Shown one piece after another: positions 1 to 7,934 of a stretch of 64,000 nt of DNA; the stretch's first letter is position 1, and the number at the start of each line of letters is the position of its first letter. The stretch lies in the NCBI RefSeq assembly GCF_003634935.1, contig NZ_RBXO01000001.1, positions 4,179,501 through 4,243,500 of the forward strand, read 5' to 3'. The position numbers and the translations under genes were made by a program. The notes beneath the pieces are model-generated. The model searched no databases and was not told where the DNA came from. It was given only the letters and a program-made list of their open reading frames with translations. Origin of the DNA: Saccharothrix australiensis. Lineage in GTDB: Bacteria > Actinomycetota > Actinomycetes > Mycobacteriales > Pseudonocardiaceae.

Positions 1-878
1 TGCGACGTCGCCAACGACGCGTGCCCCAACAACGCCATGATCTCCGACGCCGACGCGCCGTCCTCCGCCAACCGCGTCGCGAACGTGTGCCGCAACGCGT
101 GCAGGTTCGCGCCCGACGGCACCCGGTCGTGCAACCCGGCCCACCGGAAGCACGACCGCACCAGGTACTCCAACCCGCCCCGCCCGATCGGCTCACCCCG
201 CCGGTCCCGCAGCAACGCAGACCCCCGGTCGAACCGCCCACGCGGGAACCGCGCCCGGCACGACACCAGGTACTGCTCGATGATCCGGTCCATCGCCGGC
301 TCGATCGGCACCGACCGGTCCCGGTTGCCCTTGCCCGCCACGTGCAGCCGCCGCTCACCCGGCCGACCCACCACCGACGCCAACGTCAACGTCCGCATCT
401 CCGCCGACCGCAACCCCGCCACCAGACCCAGCGCGATCACCAGCACGTCCCGCTCCGGCCACGGGTCACGCCCCTTGCGCACCCCCTCGGCCGCGGCCTC
501 CAACAACCGCTCCGGCGTGTCCTCGCCCCGCAGCGGCTTGGGCACCAGGGGAGGGGTCTTCGGCCGCGCCACCGCGCCCATCGGGTTGCCCGGCAGCAGG
601 TCCTCGGCCACGCAGAACGTCAGGAACTGGTTCCACGTCGACCAGGCCCGCAACACCGAACTCTTCGCGTGCGAGTCGGCGAACACCCCGAACGCGGCCC
701 GCAGGTTCCCGGCCGTGAGCTGGGCGACCAGCAGGCCGTCCGGGGGAGTGGAGCACACCTCGGCCAGCAGCGCGGTGACGCCCGCCAGGTCGCGGCGGTA
801 GGCGGCCGTGGTGTGGGGGGAGTCCTTGCGGGGCCGGCGGGCGAGGAAGAACGAATCCTGGGCGTCGAGAACTCGCAT
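1..878 (-). CDS. Tyrosine recombinase/integrase (XerC/D-like), 3' end beyond window
   Basis: Site-specific DNA recombinase of the tyrosine (phage integrase) family. The reading frame runs from an ATG at 878 to the first base of the window without a stop, giving 292 codons. An N-terminal SAM-like core-binding region occupies about residues 1-100 and the catalytic domain follows. Visible catalytic residues are Arg157 in GLRSAE, a Lys near 183 in GKGNRD, and the box HALRHTF at 260-266 giving His and Arg. The GHASLATS motif is at the edge. The nucleophilic tyrosine would lie just outside the window, so integrity cannot be judged. The gene stands alone, with a gene-poor region upstream holding repeats at 1005-1048. 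No tRNA or att core was seen. Confidence 0.88.
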   Translation of the reverse strand, partial: MRVLDAQDSFFLARRPRKDSPHTTAAYRRDLAGVTALLAEVCSTPPDGLLVAQLTAGNLRAAFGVFADSHAKSSVLRAWSTWNQFLTFCVAEDLLPGNPMGAVARPKTPPLVPKPLRGEDTPERLLEAAAEGVRKGRDPWPERDVLVIALGLVAGLRSAEMRTLTLASVVGRPGERRLHVAGKGNRDRSVPIEPAMDRIIEQYLVSCRARFPRGRFDRGSALLRDRRGEPIGRGGLEYLVRSCFRWAGLHDRVPSGANLHALRHTFATRLAEDGASASEIMALLGHASLATS

Positions 879-1004
879 TGGATCTTCATACCGCACGGCA
901 CCGACAGCGCCCGCCCGCCGGCACCGGGCCGACCACACCGCCGTCCGGCCGACGCGACCCGGCCCGAAGCACCCCGCGACCCCGTCCGGGCCAGTCCACC
1001 GCGC

Positions 1005-1048
1005 GATGGATAATTCACCACGTGATGGATAATGGCGATTATCCATCA
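1005..1048. promoter_or_regulatory. Triple GATGGATAAT repeat, last pair a perfect 11-bp inverted repeat
   Basis: GATGGATAAT occurs at 1005-1014 and 1024-1033, 19 bp apart. An inverted copy follows, so that TGATGGATAAT (1023-1033) and ATTATCCATCA (1038-1048) form perfect 11-bp arms around GGCG. It lies 127-170 bp upstream of the recombinase start, in an AT-rich patch within very GC-rich DNA. An operator, a recombinase arm site or a hairpin are all possible. Confidence 0.55.
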
Positions 1049-1516
1049 AAAGGCGATCCGGGAGGGCCGGGGTCGGCGTCGACGGGTGTCGGCGGCACAC
1101 CGGGGGAACGCGCGTCGCGTGGGACGTCCGGCCCGCCGGTGTGCCGCTGGCGCGACGCGTTGCCGCGCCCGCGCACACGTCCGCGCGGCGGGCCCCGGTG
1201 TCGACGTGCGGCGTGTCGGGAACGCGTCGCGCCGGCGGGCCCGGCGGCACGGAACGTCGCCGAAGCCCAGGACGGTCGATCTTGAGGCGTCGACGGCCGC
1301 CGCGGCCGCCGTGGACGTCGTCGTCCGCCCATCCCGACACACCACCGCACATACGTCACGTGACGTATCCCCGGCCCGGTCGGTCGGCAGCTGCTGGAAC
1401 GCCGATAATCTACATTATGTTAATTAAGACGATCCGGGGGCCGGTGCCGCCGTCCTGCCCCGGTCGGGTTCGTCTCCACCCGTCCCCCGTCCCCCGTGTC
1501 CCGTGTCCGGGGCAGG
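1049..1516. other. Gene-poor interval between recombinase and TetR gene
   Basis: No convincing gene was found. Frames here are arginine- and proline-rich shadows without family features. The interval holds the 18-bp palindrome at 1351-1368. It also has an AT-rich patch near 1403-1427 with the small inverted repeat ATAAT-CTAC-ATTAT, which could contain a promoter -10 element. Confidence 0.5.
1351..1368. promoter_or_regulatory. Perfect 18-bp palindrome ATACGTCACGTGACGTAT
   Basis: The 18 bases are exactly self-complementary with no spacer, typical of an operator for a dimeric repressor, for example TetR type. It lies 150 bp beyond the 3' end of the TetR gene and about 470 bp upstream of the recombinase start, so its target gene is unclear. 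Confidence 0.55.
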
Positions 1517-2116
1517 TCACGCACTCCTGAACAGCCGGTCCAGATGCACGTCGATCGCGGCGAGCGCGTCCCGGGGCTCGATCACGTCGAGTTCGATCAA
1601 GGAGGTGAAGCCGGTGAGGGCGAGCAGCAGGTTGGTCTCGGTCGCCGGGTCGCAGCCGGAGTCGATGTGCCCGTCGGCGATCGCCTGGCGGACCACTTGC
1701 TCGACGAGGGCCCGTCCTCGGGCGAGGCCGTGGCGCGCCTGCTCGCGCAAGGTCTCGTCGTGCAGCGCCTCCAGGACGTAGGCGGCGCTCATCCGGCTGG
1801 TCGCGCGGGCGTCGGCGTGCAGCGGGAGCATTTCCGCGAGCGCCAGTCGCAGCACGTCACGGGGGTGCGGACGGTCACCGAGTTTTTCGAGCCCCTGCTG
1901 TACGCGCACCGAGGTCTGCTCGGACGCGAAATCCATGGCGAAGGAGAGCATGGCGGTCCGGGAGTCGAAGTAGTGCTGCAACTGTCCGAGTGACATGCCC
2001 GCCTCCTGTGCCACCACGCGCATCGTGAGCTGGGTGACGCCGCGCTGCTCCACCACCCGCCACAGCGCGCGGGCGATCGTTTCGCGGCGTTCGCGGTGGT
2101 CCACCTGTTTCGGCAT
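1517..2116 (-). CDS. TetR family transcriptional regulator
   Basis: A 199-residue one-component repressor. The N-terminal HTH (about residues 8-55) contains the TetR signature: ERRETIARALW, then VTQLTMRVVAQEAGMS and LGQLQHYFDS. The remainder is a helical ligand-binding and dimer domain. The ATG at 2116 is preferred over an upstream in-frame start because GGGGAGGAG lies just upstream of it. It is transcribed divergently from the carboxylesterase gene at 2214, with a repeat-rich region between them, so control of the esterase and itself is likely by analogy with the family. The effector is unknown. Confidence 0.88.
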   Translation of the reverse strand: MPKQVDHRERRETIARALWRVVEQRGVTQLTMRVVAQEAGMSLGQLQHYFDSRTAMLSFAMDFASEQTSVRVQQGLEKLGDRPHPRDVLRLALAEMLPLHADARATSRMSAAYVLEALHDETLREQARHGLARGRALVEQVVRQAIADGHIDSGCDPATETNLLLALTGFTSLIELDVIEPRDALAAIDVHLDRLFRSA

Positions 2117-2143
2117 CCGTCGGCTCCTCCCCGTGCGCCGGGA

Positions 2144-2183
2144 CTGTTCCAATACAGTTGACATAATACAGGTGACCTATAAC
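2144..2183. promoter_or_regulatory. Divergent promoter/operator region, TetR-esterase
   Basis: The sequence shows CTGT-N6-ACAG at 2144-2157. A 12-base repeat is present with one mismatch: AATACAGTTGAC at 2151-2162 and AATACAGGTGAC at 2165-2176, 14 bp apart. TTGACA at 2158-2163 matches a consensus -35 box for the esterase. TATAAC at 2178 is a possible -10, but the 14-bp spacing is short. Repressor binding here would overlap the promoter. Confidence 0.5.
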
Positions 2184-2213
2184 CCTGGGTTCCCCTTGAG
2201 GGAAGGAATCGTC

Positions 2214-3704
2214 GTGCTCGAACAGCCGAAGGTGCGGACCACGGAAGGCGTGGTGCAGGGACGCCGGCGGCAGGGGCACGCGGTGTTCCGGGGCATCCCC
2301 TACGCCCGGCCCCCGGTCGGAGCGCTCCGCTTCGCCGCGCCCGCGCCGCCGCGCCGCTGGGAGGGGACGAGGCAGGCGGTCGAGTTCGGCCCCGTGGTGC
2401 CGCTGTCCCTGCCGATCGACGTGCCCCCGCAGGGCACCGACTGGCTGACGCTCGACGTCGGGACTCCGGACCCCGGCGCGGCGGGACTGCCGGTGCTGGT
2501 GTGGATCCCCGTGGGCGGTTACCTCTCGGCGGTGTCGAGCGACCCGATGTACGACCCGGCAGCGCTGGCCGAGGCGGGAGTCGTCGTGGTGACCGTCAAC
2601 TGCCGCGTGGGCGCGGAGGGGTTCGCGTTCCTCGACGACGTGCCGCCCAACCGCGGATTCCTCGACCAGGTCGCGGCGCTGGAGTGGGTGCAGCGCAACA
2701 TCGCCGCCTTCGGCGGCGACCCCGGCCGGGTCACCGTGGGCGGGGTGTCCGCCGGGGCGGGCTCGGTCGCCGCCCTGCTGACGATGGAGTCCGCGCGCGG
2801 CCTGTTCAGGCGGGCCATCGCCCATTCGGTGCCGGGGCTGTACAGCACCCCCGCGCTGGCACGGGAGGTCACCGCCGCGTTCGCGGACCGGCTCGGCGCG
2901 GCGGCCCCCACCGCCGAGGCCCTGCGCGACATCGACCCGTGGCACCTGGCCGCCCAGCTCACGTCCTTCAACGCCGGCCTCCACGCGCACCGGGAGAGCT
3001 GGGGGCGCCTCACGGAGACCGGCACCGCGCTGTGCCCCGTCGTCGACGGCGAGGTCCTCCCGGAAACGCCCTGGTCCGCGCTGACCGGCGCGCGCGCGAG
3101 CGGGATCGAACTGCTCGTCGGCCACACCAGGGACGAATTCCGGTACTTCAGCGTCATGGGCGGGCGGTACGGCACCTTCACCGAGGAGGACGCCCACGCA
3201 GCCCTGGAACTGCTCGCCCCGCGGCCGGACGGCGCGCGGGCCTACCGTGCCGCGTTCCCGCAGGCAGGCCCGGAGGAGCTGGTGGAGGTGGTGTACTCCG
3301 ACGCCCTCTTCCGCATGCCGTCGCAGCAGCTGGCCGAGGCGAACGCCGCAGCCGGCGGCACGTCGTACCTGTTCGAGCTGTGCTGGGTCGCCCCGGCGCT
3401 CGGTGGCGTCCTGGGCGCCTGCCACAGCCTCGACGTGCCTTTGGCGTTCGGCACGCTGGGCAGCCCCGTCGGCGCCCGGCTCATCGGCGAGGAGCCCACT
3501 CCCGAGGCCGTCGCGCTCTCCCGCGAGCTGCGGGAGGCGTGGGTTCGGTTCGTGACCACCGGCGACGCGGGTTGGCCCGCTCACCGGCCCGGCGGGTACC
3601 TCACCCGCGTCCTGGACACCGGGTCGAGGACGCTGCCGTACCCCGAGCAGGCATCCCGCCGGATCTGGGGAGGCCGCTCCCCCGCCCCCTTCGATCTCTC
3701 GTGA
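2214..3704 (+). CDS. Type-B carboxylesterase (para-nitrobenzyl esterase-like)
   Basis: A 496-residue alpha/beta-hydrolase of the carboxylesterase type-B family, hydrolysing ester bonds of small molecules. The nucleophile elbow GVSAGA places Ser179. Glu308 in GHTRDEF and His404 in ACHSLDVP complete the likely triad. The N-terminal GIPYARPPVGALRF is the hallmark oxyanion-side motif of the family. No signal peptide is visible. The start is a GTG preceded by GGAAGGA; longer in-frame extension lacks a ribosome site and would run through the promoter. The gene is divergent from a TetR gene, so substrate-induced expression is plausible. The 3' end is followed by a short gap to an iminopeptidase gene. 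Confidence 0.9.
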   Translation: MLEQPKVRTTEGVVQGRRRQGHAVFRGIPYARPPVGALRFAAPAPPRRWEGTRQAVEFGPVVPLSLPIDVPPQGTDWLTLDVGTPDPGAAGLPVLVWIPVGGYLSAVSSDPMYDPAALAEAGVVVVTVNCRVGAEGFAFLDDVPPNRGFLDQVAALEWVQRNIAAFGGDPGRVTVGGVSAGAGSVAALLTMESARGLFRRAIAHSVPGLYSTPALAREVTAAFADRLGAAAPTAEALRDIDPWHLAAQLTSFNAGLHAHRESWGRLTETGTALCPVVDGEVLPETPWSALTGARASGIELLVGHTRDEFRYFSVMGGRYGTFTEEDAHAALELLAPRPDGARAYRAAFPQAGPEELVEVVYSDALFRMPSQQLAEANAAAGGTSYLFELCWVAPALGGVLGACHSLDVPLAFGTLGSPVGARLIGEEPTPEAVALSRELREAWVRFVTTGDAGWPAHRPGGYLTRVLDTGSRTLPYPEQASRRIWGGRSPAPFDLS

Positions 3705-3772
3705 TCGTCCGGGTCGGCTGGAACGTGTGCGAGAGTTCTGCCGTATCCGGTGTCGGGCTGTTGGGGGTGTCG

Positions 3773-4714
3773 GTGTATCCGGAGATCGAGCCGTTCGAGC
3801 ACGGGATGTTGGACGTGGGTGACGGGAACCTCGTGTACTGGGAGGTGTGCGGCAACCCGGAGGGCAAGCCGGTGGTGGTTCTGCACGGTGGTCCGGGCAC
3901 GGGCTGCTCCCCCGCCATGCGCCGCTGGTTCGACCCGGAGGCGTATCGGGTCGTGTTGTTCGACCAGCGGGGTTCGGGGCGGAGCCTGCCGCACGCGGCC
4001 GACCACGGTACGGACCTGTCGGTGAACACGACGGCGCACCTGGTGCGGGACATCGAGGCGTTGCGCGGGCACCTGGGTGTGGAGCGGTGGATGGTGTTCG
4101 GCGGGTCGTGGGGTTCCACGTTGGGCCTGCACTACGCGGAGCTGTTCCCGCGGCGGGTGACGGAGATCGTGCTGGTGGGGATTACGACGGGCCGGTACGA
4201 CGAGTTGGACTGGCTGTACCACGGGTTGGGCCGGTTCTTCCCCGAGGAGTGGCACCGGTTCCGGGCGGGTGCGCCGGAGGGCGCGGTGGACCTGGTGGCG
4301 GCCTACGACGAGCTGTTGAACGACCCGGACCCGGCGGTGCGGGCGAAGGCGGCGGACGACTGGTGCGACTGGGAGGGTTCGATCGTGTCGCTCGACCCGG
4401 ACCACGAGCCGGGGCCGCGGTGGGCGGACGCGCGGTGGCGGTTGGCGTTCGCGCGGATCACGGCGCACTACTTCCGGCACCGCGCGTGGTTGGCGGACGG
4501 GCAGGTGCTGCGGGACGTGGGCCGGTTGCACGGGATTCCGGCGGTGCTGGTGCACGGCCGGCTGGACATGCAGGGTCCGCTGGCGACGGCGTGGGAGTTG
4601 GCGCGGGTGTGGCCGGACGCGGAGTTGCGGGTGGTGCAGGGCGCGTCGCACAGCTCGCGGGACGCGGGGATGGAGGAGGCGGTCGTGGCGGCGACGGACC
4701 GCTTCCGGTCCTAG
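3773..4714 (+). CDS. pip: Proline iminopeptidase (S33)
   Basis: An alpha/beta-hydrolase of 313 residues that removes N-terminal proline from peptides in the cytoplasm. Family blocks are present: YPEIEPFEHGMLDVGDGN at the start, HGGPGTG oxyanion loop, FDQRGSGRS, and the nucleophile elbow GGSWGS with Ser112. The distal acid lies in VHGRLDMQG and a C-terminal His in ASHSS. The GTG at 3773 follows GGGGG by six bases and gives the family's usual N-terminus; GTG 3767 is the alternative. The stop overlaps, tail to tail, the stop of the decayed methyltransferase on the other strand. Confidence 0.92.
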   Translation: MYPEIEPFEHGMLDVGDGNLVYWEVCGNPEGKPVVVLHGGPGTGCSPAMRRWFDPEAYRVVLFDQRGSGRSLPHAADHGTDLSVNTTAHLVRDIEALRGHLGVERWMVFGGSWGSTLGLHYAELFPRRVTEIVLVGITTGRYDELDWLYHGLGRFFPEEWHRFRAGAPEGAVDLVAAYDELLNDPDPAVRAKAADDWCDWEGSIVSLDPDHEPGPRWADARWRLAFARITAHYFRHRAWLADGQVLRDVGRLHGIPAVLVHGRLDMQGPLATAWELARVWPDAELRVVQGASHSSRDAGMEEAVVAATDRFRS

Positions 4715-5315
4715 TCCCCCGTCGGGTCGGTCCTGGTCGCGGGTGGTCGGCGCAGGCGGGCTTTCCAGATCTCTTCGCTGGGCCACTGGTGTGCCCAGTC
4801 GGCGGAGACCTCGGCGTGGTCGCGGTGCGCGGGGCGGGGCGCCTGGATCTCGACGAGGTCTTCGACGTCGAAGCCGCACGTCCGGAGCAGGCGCAGCATG
4901 TCGCCGTGCGAGAGGGTGAACTCGGTGGCGGTGCCGTGGTCGATGCGATGGCAAGGTCGAAGGTGGCGTCGTCGTGCGGCACGTGCTCGGCGTGGGCGTG
5001 GACGAGGGGGAAGTCGATGCCGAATTCTCGTTGCATGGCGCGGGCGGTGGTGAGTTGGCGTCGGGAGATGTCGACGCCGACGGGGCGGGCGCCCGCGCGG
5101 GCGAGCCAGGCGGAGACGTAGCCGGTGCCGCGGCCCGGTTCGACGGCGTCGAGGCCGGCGATGTCGTCGGGGATCACGTGCAGCCGGGATTCGGGGGTGG
5201 CCCACAGGCCCCAGGCGGGTTCGGTGCGGGCCCACTGGGCGCGGGCCGGCGGTCCGTGGGCGGCGGCGGCCCGGTCGTCCCAGTGGCGTTGGTTGAGCAC
5301 GGTGTGCTCGCTCAT
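4711..5315 (-). pseudogene. SAM-dependent methyltransferase with internal deletion and frameshift
   Basis: The N-terminal part reads from ATG 5315 through QRHWDDRAAAAHGPPAR and WARTEPAWGLWATPE, the SAM-binding region, to FDLAIA near 4940. The text then continues only in another frame as TATEFTLSHGDMLRLLR, then VEDLVEIQAP and HQWPSEEIWKARLRR, ending at 4711. In intact homologues recalled from this family, roughly 85 residues separate these two parts, so a deletion with frame disruption is inferred. Motif I is degraded too, with AVEPGRGTG where ELGCGTG is usual. The product is almost certainly inactive. It is convergent with the iminopeptidase. Confidence 0.72.
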
Positions 5316-5453
5316 GCGGGCCTCCGGCGGGTGGTGGGGCGCGCGTCGCGGGTGGGTTCGGTCATGTCGTGCATGATCGCGGACGTGGTCGGGGGCGGCG
5401 AGGTGGTTCCGGGCGCGGTGGCTCGTGGTCGGGCGGGTCGGGCGGGTCGGGGG

Positions 5454-6092
5454 TCAGGCGGGTCGCCACACCGTGGTGGTGCGCCGGTCGGTGCCCTCCA
5501 GGTCGTGCGGCACGGGCACGTCGTAGGCGCCGACCCGGTGGAACCGGTCGTGCGGCAGGTGGGCGCGCTGCGGGTCGCCGACGAGGACGAGCGCGCCGGC
5601 GGTGTGGGCGCGGTGCAGGAAGGGCAGGACGCGGGCGGCCATGTCGCGGTCGTAGAAGACGTCGCCGGCGAGCACGACGTCGGCGACGGCGGTGGGGTCG
5701 GTGTCGAGCAGGTCGGCGACGACCACGTCGAGGGTGACGTGGTTGGCCTGGGCGTTGAGGGTGATGGCGTGGCCGGCGAGGGGGTCGACGTCGTTGGCGG
5801 TGACCCGGCGTGCGCCGGTGAGGGCGGCGGCGATGGCGACCAGGCCGGAGCCGGAGGCGAGGTCGAGCACGCGTTTCCCGGCGGTGGTGTCGGGGTGGTC
5901 GAGCAGGTGGCGGGCGAGTGCCTGTCCCCCGGCCCAGGGGAAGGCCCAGAACGGCGGTTCGGGTCGGCCGGTGGTCTCCCACAGCGCGATGACGTCGGTG
6001 GCGGTGCGCAGGACGATCTCGGGTGCGAGGGGCACGGGCGCGGGTGTGGTGTGGTGGCGGACGAGGTCGTGCGCCTGCGGTAAGTCGCGCAC
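5454..6092 (-). CDS. Class I SAM methyltransferase, protein-lysine type (ETFB-KMT/PrmA-like)
   Basis: A 212-residue Rossmann-fold methyltransferase. Motif I is LDLASGSGLVAIAAAL (about residues 96-111), followed by ANDVDPLAG (acidic motif II), VVADLLDTD and the catalytic-side motif VLAGDVFYD. This layout, with PFWAFPWAGGQALARHLLD before motif I, resembles bacterial relatives of the ETF-beta lysine methyltransferase and PrmA. A protein-lysine target is therefore inferred, not shown. The GTG start lies two codons after an in-frame stop, so it is fixed. It follows the decayed methyltransferase on the same strand by about 140 bp. Confidence 0.82.
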   Translation of the reverse strand: MRDLPQAHDLVRHHTTPAPVPLAPEIVLRTATDVIALWETTGRPEPPFWAFPWAGGQALARHLLDHPDTTAGKRVLDLASGSGLVAIAAALTGARRVTANDVDPLAGHAITLNAQANHVTLDVVVADLLDTDPTAVADVVLAGDVFYDRDMAARVLPFLHRAHTAGALVLVGDPQRAHLPHDRFHRVGAYDVPVPHDLEGTDRRTTTVWRPA

Positions 6093-6219
6093 CGGTCAGG
6101 CGGTGTGGGTGTGGCGGGTGCGTTCGGGTCGCGTGGGTGGCTGTCGCGTCATGCCGTGACAGTAGTACCGGTGTCGTGGGTGTCGGTGTCGCCCTCGGGG
6201 GCCGGGTCGGCGGGTGCGG

Positions 6220-6936
6220 TCAGAGGCCGCCTGCCACGCGCAGCACCGCGCCGGTGGTGAACGACGCCTCGTCGCCCAGCAGCCAGGCGATCGCGGCCGC
6301 GATCTCCTCGGGCTCCCCCGCGCGTCCCAGCGGGATGAGCGGGGCGACCCGCGCCGGTCGGTCGGGCATGCCGGACAGTTCGTGGATCGCCGTGTGCACG
6401 GTGCCCGCCGCGACCGCGTTGACGCGGATGCCGCGTGGCCCCAGTTCCTTGGCCAGCCCGATGGTCATGGTGTCCACCGCCGCTTTGCTCGCCGCGTAGT
6501 GGACGTACTCGCCGGGGCTGCCCAGGGTCGCCGCGGCCGACGACACGGACACGATCGCGCCGCCGGACACCAGGTCGCGGGCCGCCCGCCGTGCGCACAG
6601 CAGGGCGCCGAGCACGTTGACCTCGACCACGCGGCGCAGGTCGGACACCTCCGTCGACGCGAGTGGTCCCATCGGGCTGGTGATCCCGGCGTTGATCACC
6701 ACGCCGGTCACCTGCCCGAGTCCGGCCGCGGCGGTGAACAGCGCGTCCACGTCGTCCGCCGAGGACACCTCGGCCCGCACCGCCAGTCCGCCGACCGACG
6801 CGGCCAGTTCCCGCGCCTCGTCGGCGGCCGTCCGGTAGCCGATGACCACGCGGTGCCCGAGGGCGGCCAGCCTGCGCACCGTGGCCGCGCCGATCCCCCG
6901 GCTCCCGCCGGTCACCACCGTCAACCGCTCATCCAC
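6220..6936 (-). CDS. Short-chain dehydrogenase/reductase
   Basis: A classical SDR of 238 residues, an NAD(P)-dependent oxidoreductase. The cofactor motif is TGGSRGIG (residues 9-16), NAG is at 82-84, the catalytic Ser is near 132, and YAASK gives Tyr147 and Lys151. The Arg in IGYRTAADE suggests NADP preference. The GTG start is supported by GGGAGGGG immediately upstream. It sits 91 bp downstream of a TetR gene on the same strand, probably one transcript with the small zinc protein at 7732-7908. Substrate unknown. Confidence 0.93.
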   Translation of the reverse strand: MDERLTVVTGGSRGIGAATVRRLAALGHRVVIGYRTAADEARELAASVGGLAVRAEVSSADDVDALFTAAAGLGQVTGVVINAGITSPMGPLASTEVSDLRRVVEVNVLGALLCARRAARDLVSGGAIVSVSSAAATLGSPGEYVHYAASKAAVDTMTIGLAKELGPRGIRVNAVAAGTVHTAIHELSGMPDRPARVAPLIPLGRAGEPEEIAAAIAWLLGDEASFTTGAVLRVAGGL

Positions 6937-7027
6937 GACGACCCCTCCCCCGGCGGCACCTCCTTCGGCGGCCGCCGAGCCGTGATCCTTCCACGGCGTC
7001 CGACGGCGGCGGGTGGCCGCGGGGCGG

Positions 7028-7735
7028 CTACCCGGCTCGGGTCCGGCCCTCGTCGTCGGCGGGAACGCCGGTGGACGTGCCGGTGTGGTCCGGGCAGGCG
7101 GGATCCGGGTGGTCGGCGTGCGGGCAGGGGGTGCGGCCGGTGCCGTCCTCGCGGCCCGACGGCACCGCCGCGCGGAACAACCCGAGTCCCAGCGCGTAGG
7201 GGTCGTCCAGCCCGACGGCGCGCACCGCGTCGGCGGGCAGCGCCAGCAGCGACACCGCGACGCCGAGGAAGTACGCGTCGAGCAGCCCCGCGTCGCGGGC
7301 GGACGAGGGCAGTCCCGCCGTCCGGTGCAGCCGCGCGCCCGCTGCGGCGTTGGACACCACCATCCGCCCCAGCGCCTCGCGCACGCCCGGTCGGCGCACC
7401 GCTTCCAGGTACAGCTCCACCATCGCGAGGAACCGCGTCGGGTCGTCGGCCACGGCGCGGCGCAGCAGCGCCGGGTACAGCTCGGCCACCTCGGCCGGTG
7501 AGATGTCGGCGGGTGTCGTCGCCGACAGCCGCGCCACCGCCTCGCCGTGCAGCTGGGTCATCCGTTCGGCGGCGGCCTGCACCAGCGCGTCGCGTGACGG
7601 GAAGTAGTTCTTGGTCGTGCCCTCGGGCACGCCCGCCGCCCGGTCCACCGCGCGGTGCGTCAACCCCCGGCCGCCCTCGGCGGCCAGCACGGAGATCGCG
7701 GTGTCGCACAGCAGTTCCCGGCGGCGGGTGGTCAC
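7028..7735 (-). CDS. TetR family transcriptional regulator
   Basis: A 235-residue repressor. The HTH covers about residues 4-50, including AISVLAAEGGRGLTHRAV, DRAAGVPEGT and KNYFPSRDALV. A helical ligand domain follows. The last 35 residues are a hydrophilic, His/Asp/Pro-rich tail not typical of the core fold. The GTG start overlaps the TGA of the preceding 58-residue zinc protein, so the two are translationally coupled. It precedes the SDR gene on the same strand, a common pairing in which the reductase is the regulated gene. Confidence 0.87.
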   Translation of the reverse strand: MTTRRRELLCDTAISVLAAEGGRGLTHRAVDRAAGVPEGTTKNYFPSRDALVQAAAERMTQLHGEAVARLSATTPADISPAEVAELYPALLRRAVADDPTRFLAMVELYLEAVRRPGVREALGRMVVSNAAAGARLHRTAGLPSSARDAGLLDAYFLGVAVSLLALPADAVRAVGLDDPYALGLGLFRAAVPSGREDGTGRTPCPHADHPDPACPDHTGTSTGVPADDEGRTRAG

Positions 7736-7908
7736 GGGGAGGGGACCTTAGCCGATCCGGTGCCGCCCGCCGTCGCCACCACCCGCCCGGAGTCCAGCAC
7801 CAGCCACACGCCGCACACGCAGCGCACGTACTCGACCCGGCCGTGCCGCGACGCCGGGTAGGCGTGGTCGGAGGCGGGCCAACCGCAGGAAGGGCACCTG
7901 GTCGTCAC
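7732..7908 (-). CDS. Small zinc-ribbon-like protein (58 aa)
   Basis: A short gene: GTG at 7908 to TGA at 7732, with the stop overlapping the TetR GTG start. The product begins TTRCPSCGWPAS after the initiator and continues EYVRCVCGVWLVLDS, so two cysteine pairs (CPSC and CVC) can bind one zinc ion. GGGTGG lies just upstream of the start. Similar tiny CxxC proteins are common in actinobacteria; function unknown. Coupling to the regulator gene argues for real translation. Confidence 0.6.
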   Translation of the reverse strand: MTTRCPSCGWPASDHAYPASRHGRVEYVRCVCGVWLVLDSGRVVATAGGTGSAKVPSP

Positions 7909-7934
7909 GCCACCCAGCGTGGTGTCATGATTCA

